Source: Methanobacteriota archaeon (lineage in GTDB: Archaea; Methanobacteriota; Methanobacteria; Methanobacteriales; Methanobacteriaceae). Taken from it: 25,813 bases of DNA. Of this stretch, positions 1-6,936 are shown piece by piece; within the stretch, counting starts at the first letter, position 1, and each line of letters starts with the position of its first letter. The notes under the pieces are model-generated. The model had not been told where the DNA came from. It ran no database searches and saw only the letters and a list, made by a program, of their open reading frames with translations. A program made the translations under genes and the position numbers. The stretch is taken from the NCBI GenBank assembly GCA_023434825.1, contig JAEYSH010000149.1, positions 1 to 25,813 on the forward strand. The letters run 5' to 3'.

Positions 1-2
1 AT

Positions 3-374
3 TTTAATGTAAGAAAACCTTATCCTCAAAATTGGCTATGGTTTGGTGCAGGAAAGTCAGGATTAGTTTATTCTTGGGTATTTAAACCTAAAAAATTCGT
101 CATTGAGTTATATATTAATATTAAAGACTCTGAAAAATCTGATTATGCATATGAGCAATTTATACAAGAAAAAGAATCTATTGAAAGTATATTGGGTCCC
201 TTAGAATGGTATAGGGTTGAAAATCTGAAAAAAAGGACTATTTCGTTATCTAAAGAAATTGATGGCAATATTTTAACTTTAAACGATAAAAACTCTTTTA
301 TAGAATGGGTAATTGAGAATACGCAGATATTTAGGGAAGTATTTGATCCTATAATTCAAAATATAGATTTATAA
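3..374 (+). CDS. DUF4268 domain protein, C-terminal part (5' end outside window)
   Basis: The frame is open from the left edge, so this is the end of a longer gene; about 123 residues are visible. The aromatic, charged pattern (PYPQNWLWFGAGKSG early, then a segment around IELYINIKDSEKS, then GPLEWYRVENLKKRTISL) resembles the DUF4268 domain, in which a short strand-helix-strand unit is followed by an acidic helix and a conserved LEW..L motif. DUF4268 proteins often carry a nuclease-like N-terminal region and lie near restriction or defence genes, but that part is not visible here. The stop is 14 bases before the next start, with the Shine-Dalgarno AAGGTGAT in the gap, so it is probably co-transcribed with the two HEPN genes. 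Family call is from memory; biochemical role unknown. Confidence 0.6.
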   Translation, partial: FNVRKPYPQNWLWFGAGKSGLVYSWVFKPKKFVIELYINIKDSEKSDYAYEQFIQEKESIESILGPLEWYRVENLKKRTISLSKEIDGNILTLNDKNSFIEWVIENTQIFREVFDPIIQNIDL

Positions 375-388
375 TTTAAGGTGATAAT

Positions 389-1324
389 ATGGTTGAAAAA
401 TCTAAATCAAACAGATATTTTATTGCTTATGTGTGGGAATTTGATGGAGAAAATGAAGATATTACTTTTAATGAGAATATCTCTTTAAGAAAAACTTCTG
501 AAGCGGAAAAAGAAAATTATAGTCAATATATTAAAAAGTTAGGAGATAATCATGGTTACCCTGAATCTTGTGAATATTGCATTATTTTTGATTTAGATGA
601 GGATTCAGACATTGATTTTTTATGTGATGCTGAATGGCAACTAATTAAATTAGTTGAAGCTATTAACCTATTTTATAGTCATGCATTTGAAATTATTAGG
701 ATTGATCTGTATATTAATGGTGAATTTATAGTTGATATTTGGGAAGATTGTAATGAAAAATATTTTGTAGAAATAATGATTGGTAAGATAGAACAAAAAG
801 ATGTACAATCAATTTTAAACGTATTAAAATATTTATTGGAAGCAGATACTGGATATAATAGTAGAAATTATAAAAAATATTGGTGGCTTACAGCAGTTGT
901 TTATTTTGATAGATATTCTGAGTCTTTTCATACTGCAGATCAATTAATTAATCTTATAACTGCACTTGAATCTTTGCTTTCTGGGCCTGGTGAAACAAGT
1001 GAAATAAGATTTAGACTTAGCCATAGAGCCTCAATGTATTTATATTACATTAATAAATTGCCTCCTGCTGAAACAAGTCAATTTATGAAGAAAATATATG
1101 ATCAGAGAAGTAAAATAGTACATGGAAGTGTTGGATTAGAGGATCCTGATAAAATTAAAATTAAAGTTAATGGAGAAGAAATTGATTTAACTAGTTCAAT
1201 TTATACTCTGAGGGAATATACAAGATTAATGTTATATGATGCTATAGTAAATCACTCAGATAAAAATAAGAATCAATTTATTGATTATATTGATCTTTTA
1301 TGGACTCAAAACAGTGGTGAATAA
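389..1324 (+). CDS. ApeA-like HEPN domain protein
   Basis: This 311-residue soluble protein is acidic in its N-terminal half (about residues 1-130, unrecognised). Its C-terminal helical region has the HEPN signature: a helix ending in LITALESLLSG (about residue 190), then QRSKIVHG with R240-x4-H245, the R-x4-6-H motif that forms the metal-independent RNase site of HEPN proteins. The layout fits the Apea-like HEPN group, known from anti-phage ApeA proteins. The start is fixed by AAGGTGAT seven bases upstream. It sits 14 bases after the DUF4268 gene and 3 bases before a second HEPN-type gene, so all three are likely one transcript. RNase activity and a defence role are inference. It could instead be an inactive HEPN scaffold, although both motif residues are present. 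Confidence 0.7.
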   Translation: MVEKSKSNRYFIAYVWEFDGENEDITFNENISLRKTSEAEKENYSQYIKKLGDNHGYPESCEYCIIFDLDEDSDIDFLCDAEWQLIKLVEAINLFYSHAFEIIRIDLYINGEFIVDIWEDCNEKYFVEIMIGKIEQKDVQSILNVLKYLLEADTGYNSRNYKKYWWLTAVVYFDRYSESFHTADQLINLITALESLLSGPGETSEIRFRLSHRASMYLYYINKLPPAETSQFMKKIYDQRSKIVHGSVGLEDPDKIKIKVNGEEIDLTSSIYTLREYTRLMLYDAIVNHSDKNKNQFIDYIDLLWTQNSGE

Positions 1325-1327
1325 CCC

Positions 1328-2002
1328 ATGAAGATATTTTTGGGGGAATTATATGCTGAACTTTCAGATAAAGGATTAATTAAACGAGTTCCTCATACTC
1401 ATGAGTTTTATTTTTTTAATTTTAATATTAGATTATCTATGGTATTGCCCACTCTTACTTATGGGCCAAATTCAGATAATGATTATGAAACTACAGATTT
1501 AATTGCTTTAAGGTATTTAGCTATAGTAAACATTATTACAAGCCTTGAAGGATACTATGAAAACATTTTTACTAGATTGTCTAGCGATATATTAACTTCA
1601 GAGCTGAATAGATCTCATTTAAAAATTTTAAGAAAAAATAGATTTGATTTATCAGAAATTAATAAATTTGAGAGTTTATTTGATTATTATAAACACGAAA
1701 GTCATAGATTCACTTTTCAAAATAAAGAAACAATAAAGTCATTTTCTAAGTTAATTGGGTTAGATCCTATGGGTAATTTTCATAAAGAGTGGGAATATAC
1801 CTTTGGAGGTATAGAAGATTCTACGATAAATATTAGACATAAGTTTGTACATGGAGGAATGCCGTGGGATTTATCGTCTAATGATGAAAATTTTATTCAG
1901 GAGAGAATAAAATATGCACTTTGTTTGGTTCATAGTATGGAAGAACAAATTGATCCTAAGTATAAATTAGAAGCACTTGCTAAAAAGGATTTGATAAGAT
2001 AA
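1328..2002 (+). CDS. Second HEPN-type protein in the operon
   Basis: This 224-residue, probably all-helical soluble protein has a segment around INIRHKFVHGG carrying R170-x4-H175, the HEPN catalytic pattern, and an earlier helix IVNIITSLEGYYENIF (about residues 66-81). That helix resembles the first HEPN helix of the MAE_28990 or RiboL-PSP type, where a conserved polar/Glu residue packs on the active site. It starts three bases after the stop of the preceding gene; GGTGAA, overlapping that stop, is its probable ribosome site, so translation is likely coupled. It is clearly not a duplicate of the preceding gene: size and sequence differ outside the R-x4-H region. Two different HEPN proteins in one operon suggest a heterodimer or an effector-regulator pair, which is inference. 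Confidence 0.62.
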   Translation: MKIFLGELYAELSDKGLIKRVPHTHEFYFFNFNIRLSMVLPTLTYGPNSDNDYETTDLIALRYLAIVNIITSLEGYYENIFTRLSSDILTSELNRSHLKILRKNRFDLSEINKFESLFDYYKHESHRFTFQNKETIKSFSKLIGLDPMGNFHKEWEYTFGGIEDSTINIRHKFVHGGMPWDLSSNDENFIQERIKYALCLVHSMEEQIDPKYKLEALAKKDLIR

Positions 2003-2176
2003 TTTTAATCTGTTAATTTGGATATTCATTATGTAATTGTTATATTCTAGTTGATTACTATTGTTATTTAGTAGTTTACTTCTATTATCTTAATAGTTGA
2101 AAATAAACTATCAAAAATCCAATTAAAGGTATATATTAAGCTAAACTATTATAATAAAAATGATAAGGTGTTATTA

Positions 2177-2431
2177 ATGATTGATGAAAAAGAAATTTTA
2201 GAAAAGCTGAATGAATGGAAAAAAGATACTGAAGAAGAAATAAACGAATTAAAAGCAAAAGCTAAAGTTATTAAAGATGAATTAGATCAAATAAATTCCA
2301 TAAAGGACAATAAAAAATACAATGAATTAGTTAAAGAGCTAAATAAACCTCTTTTTCGTGTTGAGATGCTTAACAGGAGATTAATAGGATTAAATGAATT
2401 AATTGAGTTGGAAAATAGTTTAAATTTGTAA
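2177..2431 (+). CDS. Small coiled-coil protein
   Basis: An 84-residue, highly charged protein made almost entirely of Lys/Glu-rich heptads (EKLNEWKKDTEEEINELKAK and onward), predicting a long helix or coiled coil with a turn near residue 45-50. I do not recognise a family. The ATG at 2177 is chosen over an in-frame GTG at 2168 because AAGGTG (2165-2170) is a good ribosome site for the ATG and would be consumed by the GTG start. A TATA-like GGTATATATTAAG lies about 40 bases upstream, giving a short leader. It is transcribed alone, 174 bases after the HEPN operon, on the same strand. It has no signal peptide, membrane segment or cysteines. It could be a small structural or chaperone-like (prefoldin-like) helix pair, but nothing proves that. 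Confidence 0.7.
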   Translation: MIDEKEILEKLNEWKKDTEEEINELKAKAKVIKDELDQINSIKDNKKYNELVKELNKPLFRVEMLNRRLIGLNELIELENSLNL

Positions 2432-2787
2432 TTTTTTTAAATTATATAATTAAATATTTTTAATAAACTTCTGTTATATGGTTATATTAGATTGATTTAC
2501 TAATAATTATTAGTTTTTATAAAATGAAATCTTTTTTATGAACTTTGTTTTTAAAAATAATGGTTTTTAGTAAGTTTTTATTTATAATTATAATTCTAAT
2601 TATAAATTTATCATGGTTATTAATATATAATTCTTTCCATTTACGCCCCAAAAATGAAAATAATCTAATCAAAAATAGGTTCCATTTAAGGAAGAGTTGA
2701 TCAATGTTTTGAAATGAAGAATTATAGATTATAAAATTTAAAATTTGTAATATAATTTAATTTCATTTTAATCAATCTCTTTATTTT
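2432..2787. other. Intergenic AT-rich stretch, no gene seen
   Basis: This 356-base stretch is very AT-rich and has no convincing coding frame on either strand. Its one notable element is copy A of the ~70-bp repeat listed separately (2665-2734). The genes on each side converge (coiled-coil gene from the left, membrane protein gene from the right), so transcription terminators are expected, but I see no strong hairpin with a T-run. Confidence 0.5.
2665..2734 (+). repeat. Dispersed ~70-bp repeat, copy A
   Basis: Aligned without gaps to 5314-5383, 57 of 70 bases are identical by hand count. The longest shared blocks are CTAATCAAAAATA, TTGATCA, TGTTTTGAAA and AGATTATAA. Both copies read in the same direction. 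In one frame both end in a short similar peptide, FKEELINVLK followed by a stop here and FKEGLISVLKT followed by a stop in copy B, so they may be decayed 3' ends of one gene family rather than a non-coding repeat. Confidence 0.7.
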
Positions 2788-3285
2788 TTAAAATACTTTT
2801 CCAAATCTCTTTTTCCGTATTAGTAAGCTGATTATAACTGTAATTAAAACAATTATTATAGCAGGTATTAATATTCTAAAATCAGTAAAGATAAAGCTTA
2901 ATAATCCAAAAAAACCTATTGAAAATATAATAGCCCAAATCCATGAAAAAGCTTTTTCTCGTTTAGTACTCCTTTCTTGAAGAGTTAAAGAAAAGTAACC
3001 CATAGAAAAAATACCTATACTCACCATTAAAATACAGATATAAAACCATATATTTGCCATTGGCATTATAAAATGTTCTCCAATTACCATAAGAACTATT
3101 AATATAACTATAATTATGTTGTAAACTGCTTTATTATAATTATTATTTCTAAAAACATCAGTTATAATGAGCGTCAAGCCCATAACCATAAATATGGGAC
3201 TTATAAATATTTGAGAAAATATGCTAAATAATCCTGTTAGAATTATTAAAGCGCCTAAAAACTTTAAACTTCCAATTATCTTCAT
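2788..3285 (-). CDS. Small multi-pass membrane protein, unknown function
   Basis: A 165-residue integral membrane protein with about five to six hydrophobic helices, at roughly residues 8-30, 32-44, 55-72, 77-98, 113-133 and 137-157. A short charged loop (LQERSTKREKAF) lies between the fourth and fifth, and the C-terminus is basic (IRKKRFGKVF). I do not recognise a family; small DUF-type archaeal membrane proteins look like this. An in-frame TTG nine bases upstream (3294) is possible, but the ATG at 3285 has a GTGAT ribosome site at better spacing. It reads opposite to its neighbours and stands alone between the left repeat copy and a decayed gene on the same strand. Confidence 0.65.
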   Translation of the reverse strand: MKIIGSLKFLGALIILTGLFSIFSQIFISPIFMVMGLTLIITDVFRNNNYNKAVYNIIIVILIVLMVIGEHFIMPMANIWFYICILMVSIGIFSMGYFSLTLQERSTKREKAFSWIWAIIFSIGFFGLLSFIFTDFRILIPAIIIVLITVIISLLIRKKRFGKVF

Positions 3286-3355
3286 TCTAATCAATCACAA
3301 TTCATTTCTAAAATTAGATTGATTAAAGTAATATAAAAAGTTAATTTAAAAATAA

Positions 3356-3572
3356 TTAAACATCCTCAGCAACCTTATCTAACTTTTTCTTCATTTCTTT
3401 AAGCATCAACTCCAATTCACTAATCTTGCACTAATAACTTCATGAGCAGTTAAAACATCTTCATTCTTCACTTTTCTCTTCTCAATAGTCACATAATCCA
3501 TATATTTCAAATAAACACTCATAAAATCATTAGTTCTGCAAGAAAATAAACATCTCGAGCTTTATTAAGAAA
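3356..3572 (-). pseudogene. Decayed gene remnant with two frameshifts
   Basis: On the minus strand three adjoining frames read as one Lys/Glu-rich helical protein: FLNKARDVYFLAELMI, then MSVYLKYMDYVTIEKRKVKN and continuing to about THEVIS, then SELELMLKEMKKKLDKVAED followed by a stop. The joins near 3530 and near 3428 each need a one- or two-base indel. The coding character (amphipathic, Lys/Glu-rich, few stops within each segment) is clear, but no segment alone makes a credible gene and no start with a ribosome site is seen. The parent family is not recognised. It lies between the two ~70-bp repeat copies, in a region that looks like accessory DNA. Confidence 0.5.
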
Positions 3573-3646
3573 TATATGCAAAAAAATTTTAATAAAATAT
3601 TATACATATTAATCTATATTTTTGTATTATATTGGACGTATGGCAG

Positions 3647-4222
3647 ATGGAAATTGGTAGAAAACTTTACTCGGTTCCGGAATCTTACTGGATATTTTAT
3701 AATGGAATAAGAACCATGAAATATATGTATAATTCTAAAAGGAACAAGGAGCTAAGCTCAAAATTCATTGAAAGGATCATGCTGGCGGTGACAGAGGTGA
3801 ATCACTGCGGATTATGTTCTCATGCCCATACTCGGAAGGCTCTTGAAAGTGGAATGAGTTGTGAAGAAATCAGGAAAATTCTGGCAGGGAGTATAGATGA
3901 TGTTCCTGATGATGAAGTTGCAGCAGTCACATTTGCAAAATATTATGCAGACACTAGAGGACACCCTACTACGAAATCATGGCAACATATTGTAGAAATC
4001 TACGGAATCTCCAAAGCAAGAGGCATCCTCGGTTCAATTCGTACTATTATGATTGGAAATACTTATGGTATTCCCTGGAGCTCCTTTTTTAATCGTTTTA
4101 GAGGTAAACCTGATCCAAGAAGCAGTTTGAGATATGAGATAAGCATGATTTTAGGGACTTTTTTAGGTACCAATTTCTCTATTTCATGCATTAGTCTCTA
4201 TTTTGATAAGAAAACCAATTAA
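3647..4222 (+). CDS. AhpD-like / carboxymuconolactone decarboxylase family protein
   Basis: A 191-residue protein whose region EVNHCGLCSHAHTRKAL carries the AhpD-type redox motif Cys-x2-Cys-x3-His (C59, C62, H66 when counted from an in-frame TTG at 3632), preceded by a conserved Glu. In this fold the two Cys form a reducible disulfide and the Glu/His relay protons; family members serve as alkylhydroperoxidases or disulfide reductases. A Gly/hydrophobic C-terminal helix (about 165-185) follows. No ribosome site precedes either the TTG at 3632 or the ATG at 3647. A TATA-like ATTATACAT at about 3597-3605 would place the transcript start next to the TTG, so a leaderless message is possible. The gene looks more GC-rich than its neighbours, which could mean acquisition from bacteria (inference). 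Confidence 0.8.
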   Translation: MEIGRKLYSVPESYWIFYNGIRTMKYMYNSKRNKELSSKFIERIMLAVTEVNHCGLCSHAHTRKALESGMSCEEIRKILAGSIDDVPDDEVAAVTFAKYYADTRGHPTTKSWQHIVEIYGISKARGILGSIRTIMIGNTYGIPWSSFFNRFRGKPDPRSSLRYEISMILGTFLGTNFSISCISLYFDKKTN

Positions 4223-4411
4223 TAGTTTTTAAATTTAAAACAAAGTTCGTAGGGGTCTTTATAATTATAGTTTCAAAAATGATAAGTGTTTACTTAATGA
4301 TATCTTAGAAAATTATAAATTAAAAAATAAGCTATTTTAAGGTTTATTTTAAGAATAACGTTGTTTGAATCATTATAATTTTAAAAAAATATTGCTCTTT
4401 AAGCCGTTATA

Positions 4412-4434
4412 GCCATATTTTACGCTAAAATGGC
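4412..4434 (-). terminator. Hairpin, possible terminator
   Basis: GCCATATTTTA and TAAAATGGC pair around a CGC turn with a two-base AT bulge. It lies 60 bases beyond the stop of the minus-strand coiled-coil gene (4495-4980) and about 190 bases beyond the plus-strand AhpD-like gene. On the minus strand a T-run follows roughly 20 bases later. Function as a terminator is plausible only. Confidence 0.35.
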
Positions 4435-4494
4435 GGATTAACTTTTTTTAGTTTATTGTGTAAATACTTAATAAGTTAGTAAATTGGATTTAAT

Positions 4495-4980
4495 TTACAT
4501 TAATCTTATTTTATAATTTTTAAATACAATTGACTTTAAATTCATCATTTTTCTTTCTATTACATGCTTTTCTTCTCTTGCTTGGGTATATAACTCCACA
4601 TATCTGTCGTGATTTTCATTTACTTGCTTATAATCTTTTTTCATTTGTGTATGGAGGTTCATCAGACATTTCTTTATAATCAAGTCTTTTTCTTCATTTA
4701 AATCTTTATTATCTGTTTTTTTATTGAATATCTGTTTTTCCAGAGTTTCTAATTTATTTTCTTCAATTTTAATAATTTTTTTTAAAGATGAAGCATTTTT
4801 CGTGTTATTTTGGAGTTTTTCTTTCAAATCGATGATTTTTTTCATTGAAAATGCTTTTTTATCCTCTAGATCAATTATTTTACCATTATTAGTGGCAATT
4901 AATTTGTCCATCTTATTTATTTCGTCTGTTTTTCCTTCAGACTCTAAAAATATATTTAAAAATTCATTTATACTGTTAAT
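4495..4980 (-). CDS. Coiled-coil protein with apparent non-AUG (ATT) start
   Basis: From the first in-frame ATG (4911) the product is 138 residues, nearly all Lys/Glu/Asn-rich coiled coil (DLEDKKAFSMKKIIDLKEKL and onward), with a basic hydrophobic tail (LKSIVFKNYKIRLM). The frame stays open upstream with protein-like sequence (NSINEFLNIFLESEGKTDE) back to a strong ribosome site GGAGATG at 4992-4986, but no ATG, GTG or TTG follows it in frame. The codon at the right spacing is ATT (4980), giving 161 residues. No ribosome site precedes the ATG at 4911. So the gene either uses ATT, has lost its start codon, or starts internally. No family recognised. It reads opposite to both neighbours. Confidence 0.6.
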   Translation of the reverse strand: MNSINEFLNIFLESEGKTDEINKMDKLIATNNGKIIDLEDKKAFSMKKIIDLKEKLQNNTKNASSLKKIIKIEENKLETLEKQIFNKKTDNKDLNEEKDLIIKKCLMNLHTQMKKDYKQVNENHDRYVELYTQAREEKHVIERKMMNLKSIVFKNYKIRLM

Positions 4981-4994
4981 TATAACATCTCCAT

Positions 4995-5313
4995 AAATTT
5001 AAAGGTAAATATTAAGATAATTTATAAAAAAAATTAGCAGATTTAACTTATATTTATAAATTTGTATAAAGTTATATTGTCTTTTGAGTTATATAACACT
5101 TGGCAAAATATATTCAAAAATTGCTTAAAATAATTAATATGTGCATGCGGATTAGAATAATCTTTAGTAGCAAAATAATATTATATCCTGTTGCATTGGC
5201 ACGTATATTTAAAACTAACGTCATATAACGAATATTAGGGCGATAGTGAGATTGTATGGTAGCAAGATGCCACATTTTTTAAATTAATTATCTGTTTAAT
5301 AGAAGCCTAAAAA
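4995..5313. other. Intergenic stretch with possible small transcript
   Basis: No credible protein gene is visible here. On the plus strand a TATA-like GTATATTTAAAA (about 5201-5212) is followed by a relatively GC-rich segment (ATTAGGGCGATAGTGAGATTG). A short stem TGGTA/TGCCA (with one G-T pair) around GCAAGA then runs into CATTTTTT at about 5270-5280. That order (promoter, short body, hairpin, T-run) is what a small non-coding RNA of about 45-55 bases would look like, but the stem is weak. Confidence 0.25.
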
Positions 5314-5383
5314 CTAATCAAAAATATATTGAATTTAAAGAAGGCTTGATCAGTGTTTTGAAAACGTGAATTAAAGATTATAA
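5314..5383 (+). repeat. Dispersed ~70-bp repeat, copy B
   Basis: Same orientation as copy A (2665-2734) and 57/70 identical by hand count. Here the frame upstream of the shared FKEGLISVLKT-stop peptide stays open for about 15 more codons (including SLKTNQKYIE) back to a stop near 5280, with no start codon. That suggests the 3' remnant of a gene. It ends 79 bases before the zinc-ribbon membrane protein gene. Confidence 0.7.
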
Positions 5384-5462
5384 TGGTTGGATTAAATTTA
5401 TATCATACTCTATTTAAACATAATAATTGTTAAAGTAGAATAATAAATTTTATCGGGATAAA

Positions 5463-6275
5463 ATGAGTTATCTTGTTTGTGATAAATGTGGGGGCTATTA
5501 TAAGCTTCAAGAAGGAGAATCACCCGAAGATTTTGACCTTACATGTGAATGTGGTGGGACATTACGTTATAAAAAGTTAATTGAAGATGATGATTCTAAT
5601 TGGAAGATTGATTTTAAAGCATTATTAGTTGGATTAATAATTACATACTTCTTGGCAATTTTTTCTTATATAGTGGGCCAATATTCTTTTTTAAGTTATT
5701 CTGCGCCAGTAATTGGTGGTTTTTTATCTTCATACATTGCAGATGGCAGTAAAATAAAAAGAGCTTTTAATTCGTTTATTGTAATGATTATTGTAAGTAT
5801 AACTGCTTTTATTTTATTCTTTATTCTTAATTTTAATCAGGATTTCTTTATTGGAGGATTGGATTTTATACCTTTGATTTTTATAAGTTTATTATATTTT
5901 ATTTTACCATTTGTAATTATAGGTACATTTTGTGGATACTTAGCAACAATAATCAAGGATATGTCTTACGAAACTTATAAAAAAAGTATTTATGTGGTTA
6001 AAGAGCATTCAGAGATATCCCGTGATGTTGAGATAGAAGGATCATATAATCATGACAAAAAAAAGGAAAAAACAAAATTACAGCCTCTATTAAAAATAAT
6101 AGTCATTATTGGCGGCGGATTAATACTTTCCAATATACTCATTCTTCCTGTAATAATAATTCTAATAAATGCAAATTATTTAGGGCATTGGGGAACTTAT
6201 GTTTTTTATATGTTCTTTGGCGTATGTATTGCCCTAATTTTGGGAATGTTATGGTTTATATTTAGAAAAGAATAA
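5463..6275 (+). CDS. Zinc-ribbon membrane protein
   Basis: This 270-residue protein starts with a cytoplasmic zinc ribbon (C6-x2-C9 and C28-x-C30, in VCDKCGGYY and LTCECGG), then an acidic linker (EDDDSNWK). Seven or so membrane helices follow: about residues 52-70, 76-92, 99-122, 132-155, 205-230, and a final pair to 266. A charged loop at about 160-200 (KEHSEISRDVE ... KKKEKTK) separates the two membrane halves. Such zinc ribbon plus polytopic proteins are common and uncharacterised in Methanobacteriales; the ribbon may sense or bind a partner. No strong ribosome site is visible (GGGATAAAATG at the start is a weak one). It is transcribed alone, with no operon partner. Confidence 0.75.
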   Translation: MSYLVCDKCGGYYKLQEGESPEDFDLTCECGGTLRYKKLIEDDDSNWKIDFKALLVGLIITYFLAIFSYIVGQYSFLSYSAPVIGGFLSSYIADGSKIKRAFNSFIVMIIVSITAFILFFILNFNQDFFIGGLDFIPLIFISLLYFILPFVIIGTFCGYLATIIKDMSYETYKKSIYVVKEHSEISRDVEIEGSYNHDKKKEKTKLQPLLKIIVIIGGGLILSNILILPVIIILINANYLGHWGTYVFYMFFGVCIALILGMLWFIFRKE

Positions 6276-6472
6276 TATAAAAACTTAATTAAAACATAAT
6301 TAAGAATTTGCAGTTATTTCAACCCAAAAACTGGAAATAAAATAATCAAAAAATTTAAAAATAAGAATAGATAATTTAGAATAAAATTTTTTTTAAAGCT
6401 TATAAATAATGGTTTTAATTATTAAGAATTTAAAATCCTTAATTATAATAAAACCTTAAATTTAATTTATTA

Positions 6473-6494
6473 ATTAATTCTTTAAAGAATTAAT
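6473..6494. terminator. 22-bp perfect palindrome between convergent genes
   Basis: ATTAATTCTTT is followed directly by its reverse complement AAAGAATTAAT. It lies 44 bases past the stop of the minus-strand TRAM gene and about 200 bases past the plus-strand zinc-ribbon gene, so a terminator role is the natural reading. A second, imperfect long hairpin (GGTTTTA near 6412 pairing with TAAAACC near 6449) lies beside it. Pure A/T stems are weak as RNA hairpins. Confidence 0.4.
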
Positions 6495-6537
6495 ATAGAT
6501 TAGGAGAATTAAAAATTAACCTAAAACTTAAATTAAC

Positions 6538-6750
6538 TTATTCTACTATATCTGCAAAAGCAAAATTCCTTCTTACTGAATTAATTCTGATTTTAACTTC
6601 ATCGCCTTTTTTAGCTCCACTTACAAAGACTATGAAACCTTCTATTTTAGCGATTCCGTCGCCATCTCGGCCCATGTCTTCAATTTTAACATCGTATTCT
6701 TCTCCTTCGTTTATAGGAGCTATATTTCCTCTATTATCTCTTCCAAACAA
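6538..6750 (-). CDS. Single-domain TRAM protein
   Basis: A 70-residue protein that is almost entirely one TRAM domain, an OB-like five-strand RNA-binding barrel. The hallmark is EEYDVKIEDMGRDGDGIAKI, then FVFVSGAKKGDEVKIRI, then a closing strand with VRRNFAFADIV. Free-standing TRAM proteins are abundant in methanogens and act as RNA chaperones or cold-shock-like proteins. A short N-terminal extension (FGRDNRGNIAPINEG) precedes the barrel. The start is TTG at 6750, preceded by AGGATGTGATG, a near-match to the anti-Shine-Dalgarno. A perfect 25-bp palindrome lies 17-41 bases upstream, in the promoter/leader region. It is monocistronic. Confidence 0.9.
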   Translation of the reverse strand: MFGRDNRGNIAPINEGEEYDVKIEDMGRDGDGIAKIEGFIVFVSGAKKGDEVKIRINSVRRNFAFADIVE

Positions 6751-6766
6751 TTCATCACATCCTAAA

Positions 6767-6791
6767 ATATAACCTATAATATAGGTTATAT
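6767..6791. promoter_or_regulatory. 25-bp inverted repeat upstream of the TRAM gene
   Basis: ATATAACCTATA, one central base, then TATAGGTTATAT: twelve perfectly complementary bases per arm. It sits just upstream of the minus-strand TRAM start, where the core promoter and transcription start are expected. It could be an operator for a dimeric regulator, or a 5'-leader hairpin affecting TRAM translation. The TATA-like sequence inside the palindrome supports the promoter reading. Confidence 0.5.
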
Positions 6792-6936
6792 AACTCTTTA
6801 TTTGGGATAGTATATAAAATGATACATTTAAAAAGAAAAAAGGAATTTAAATCCTTAATCATGTTGCAAATTTTGTGCCGAAATAGTCACTATAATTATT
6901 ATTTTTGGCGGTAAAAACGCTAAAAAAGTAGCAATA

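Noticed and set aside
4724..4996. A 90-residue hydrophobic frame on the plus strand opposite the coiled-coil gene
   Set aside because: It is the antisense of a Lys/Glu-rich coiled coil, which always reads as Phe/Leu/Ser-rich pseudo-membrane sequence; no ribosome site.
6861..6914. ATG at 6861 as start of the PAP2 gene
   Set aside because: It is in a different frame from the phosphatase and stops at 6914, so it cannot start the protein without a frameshift.
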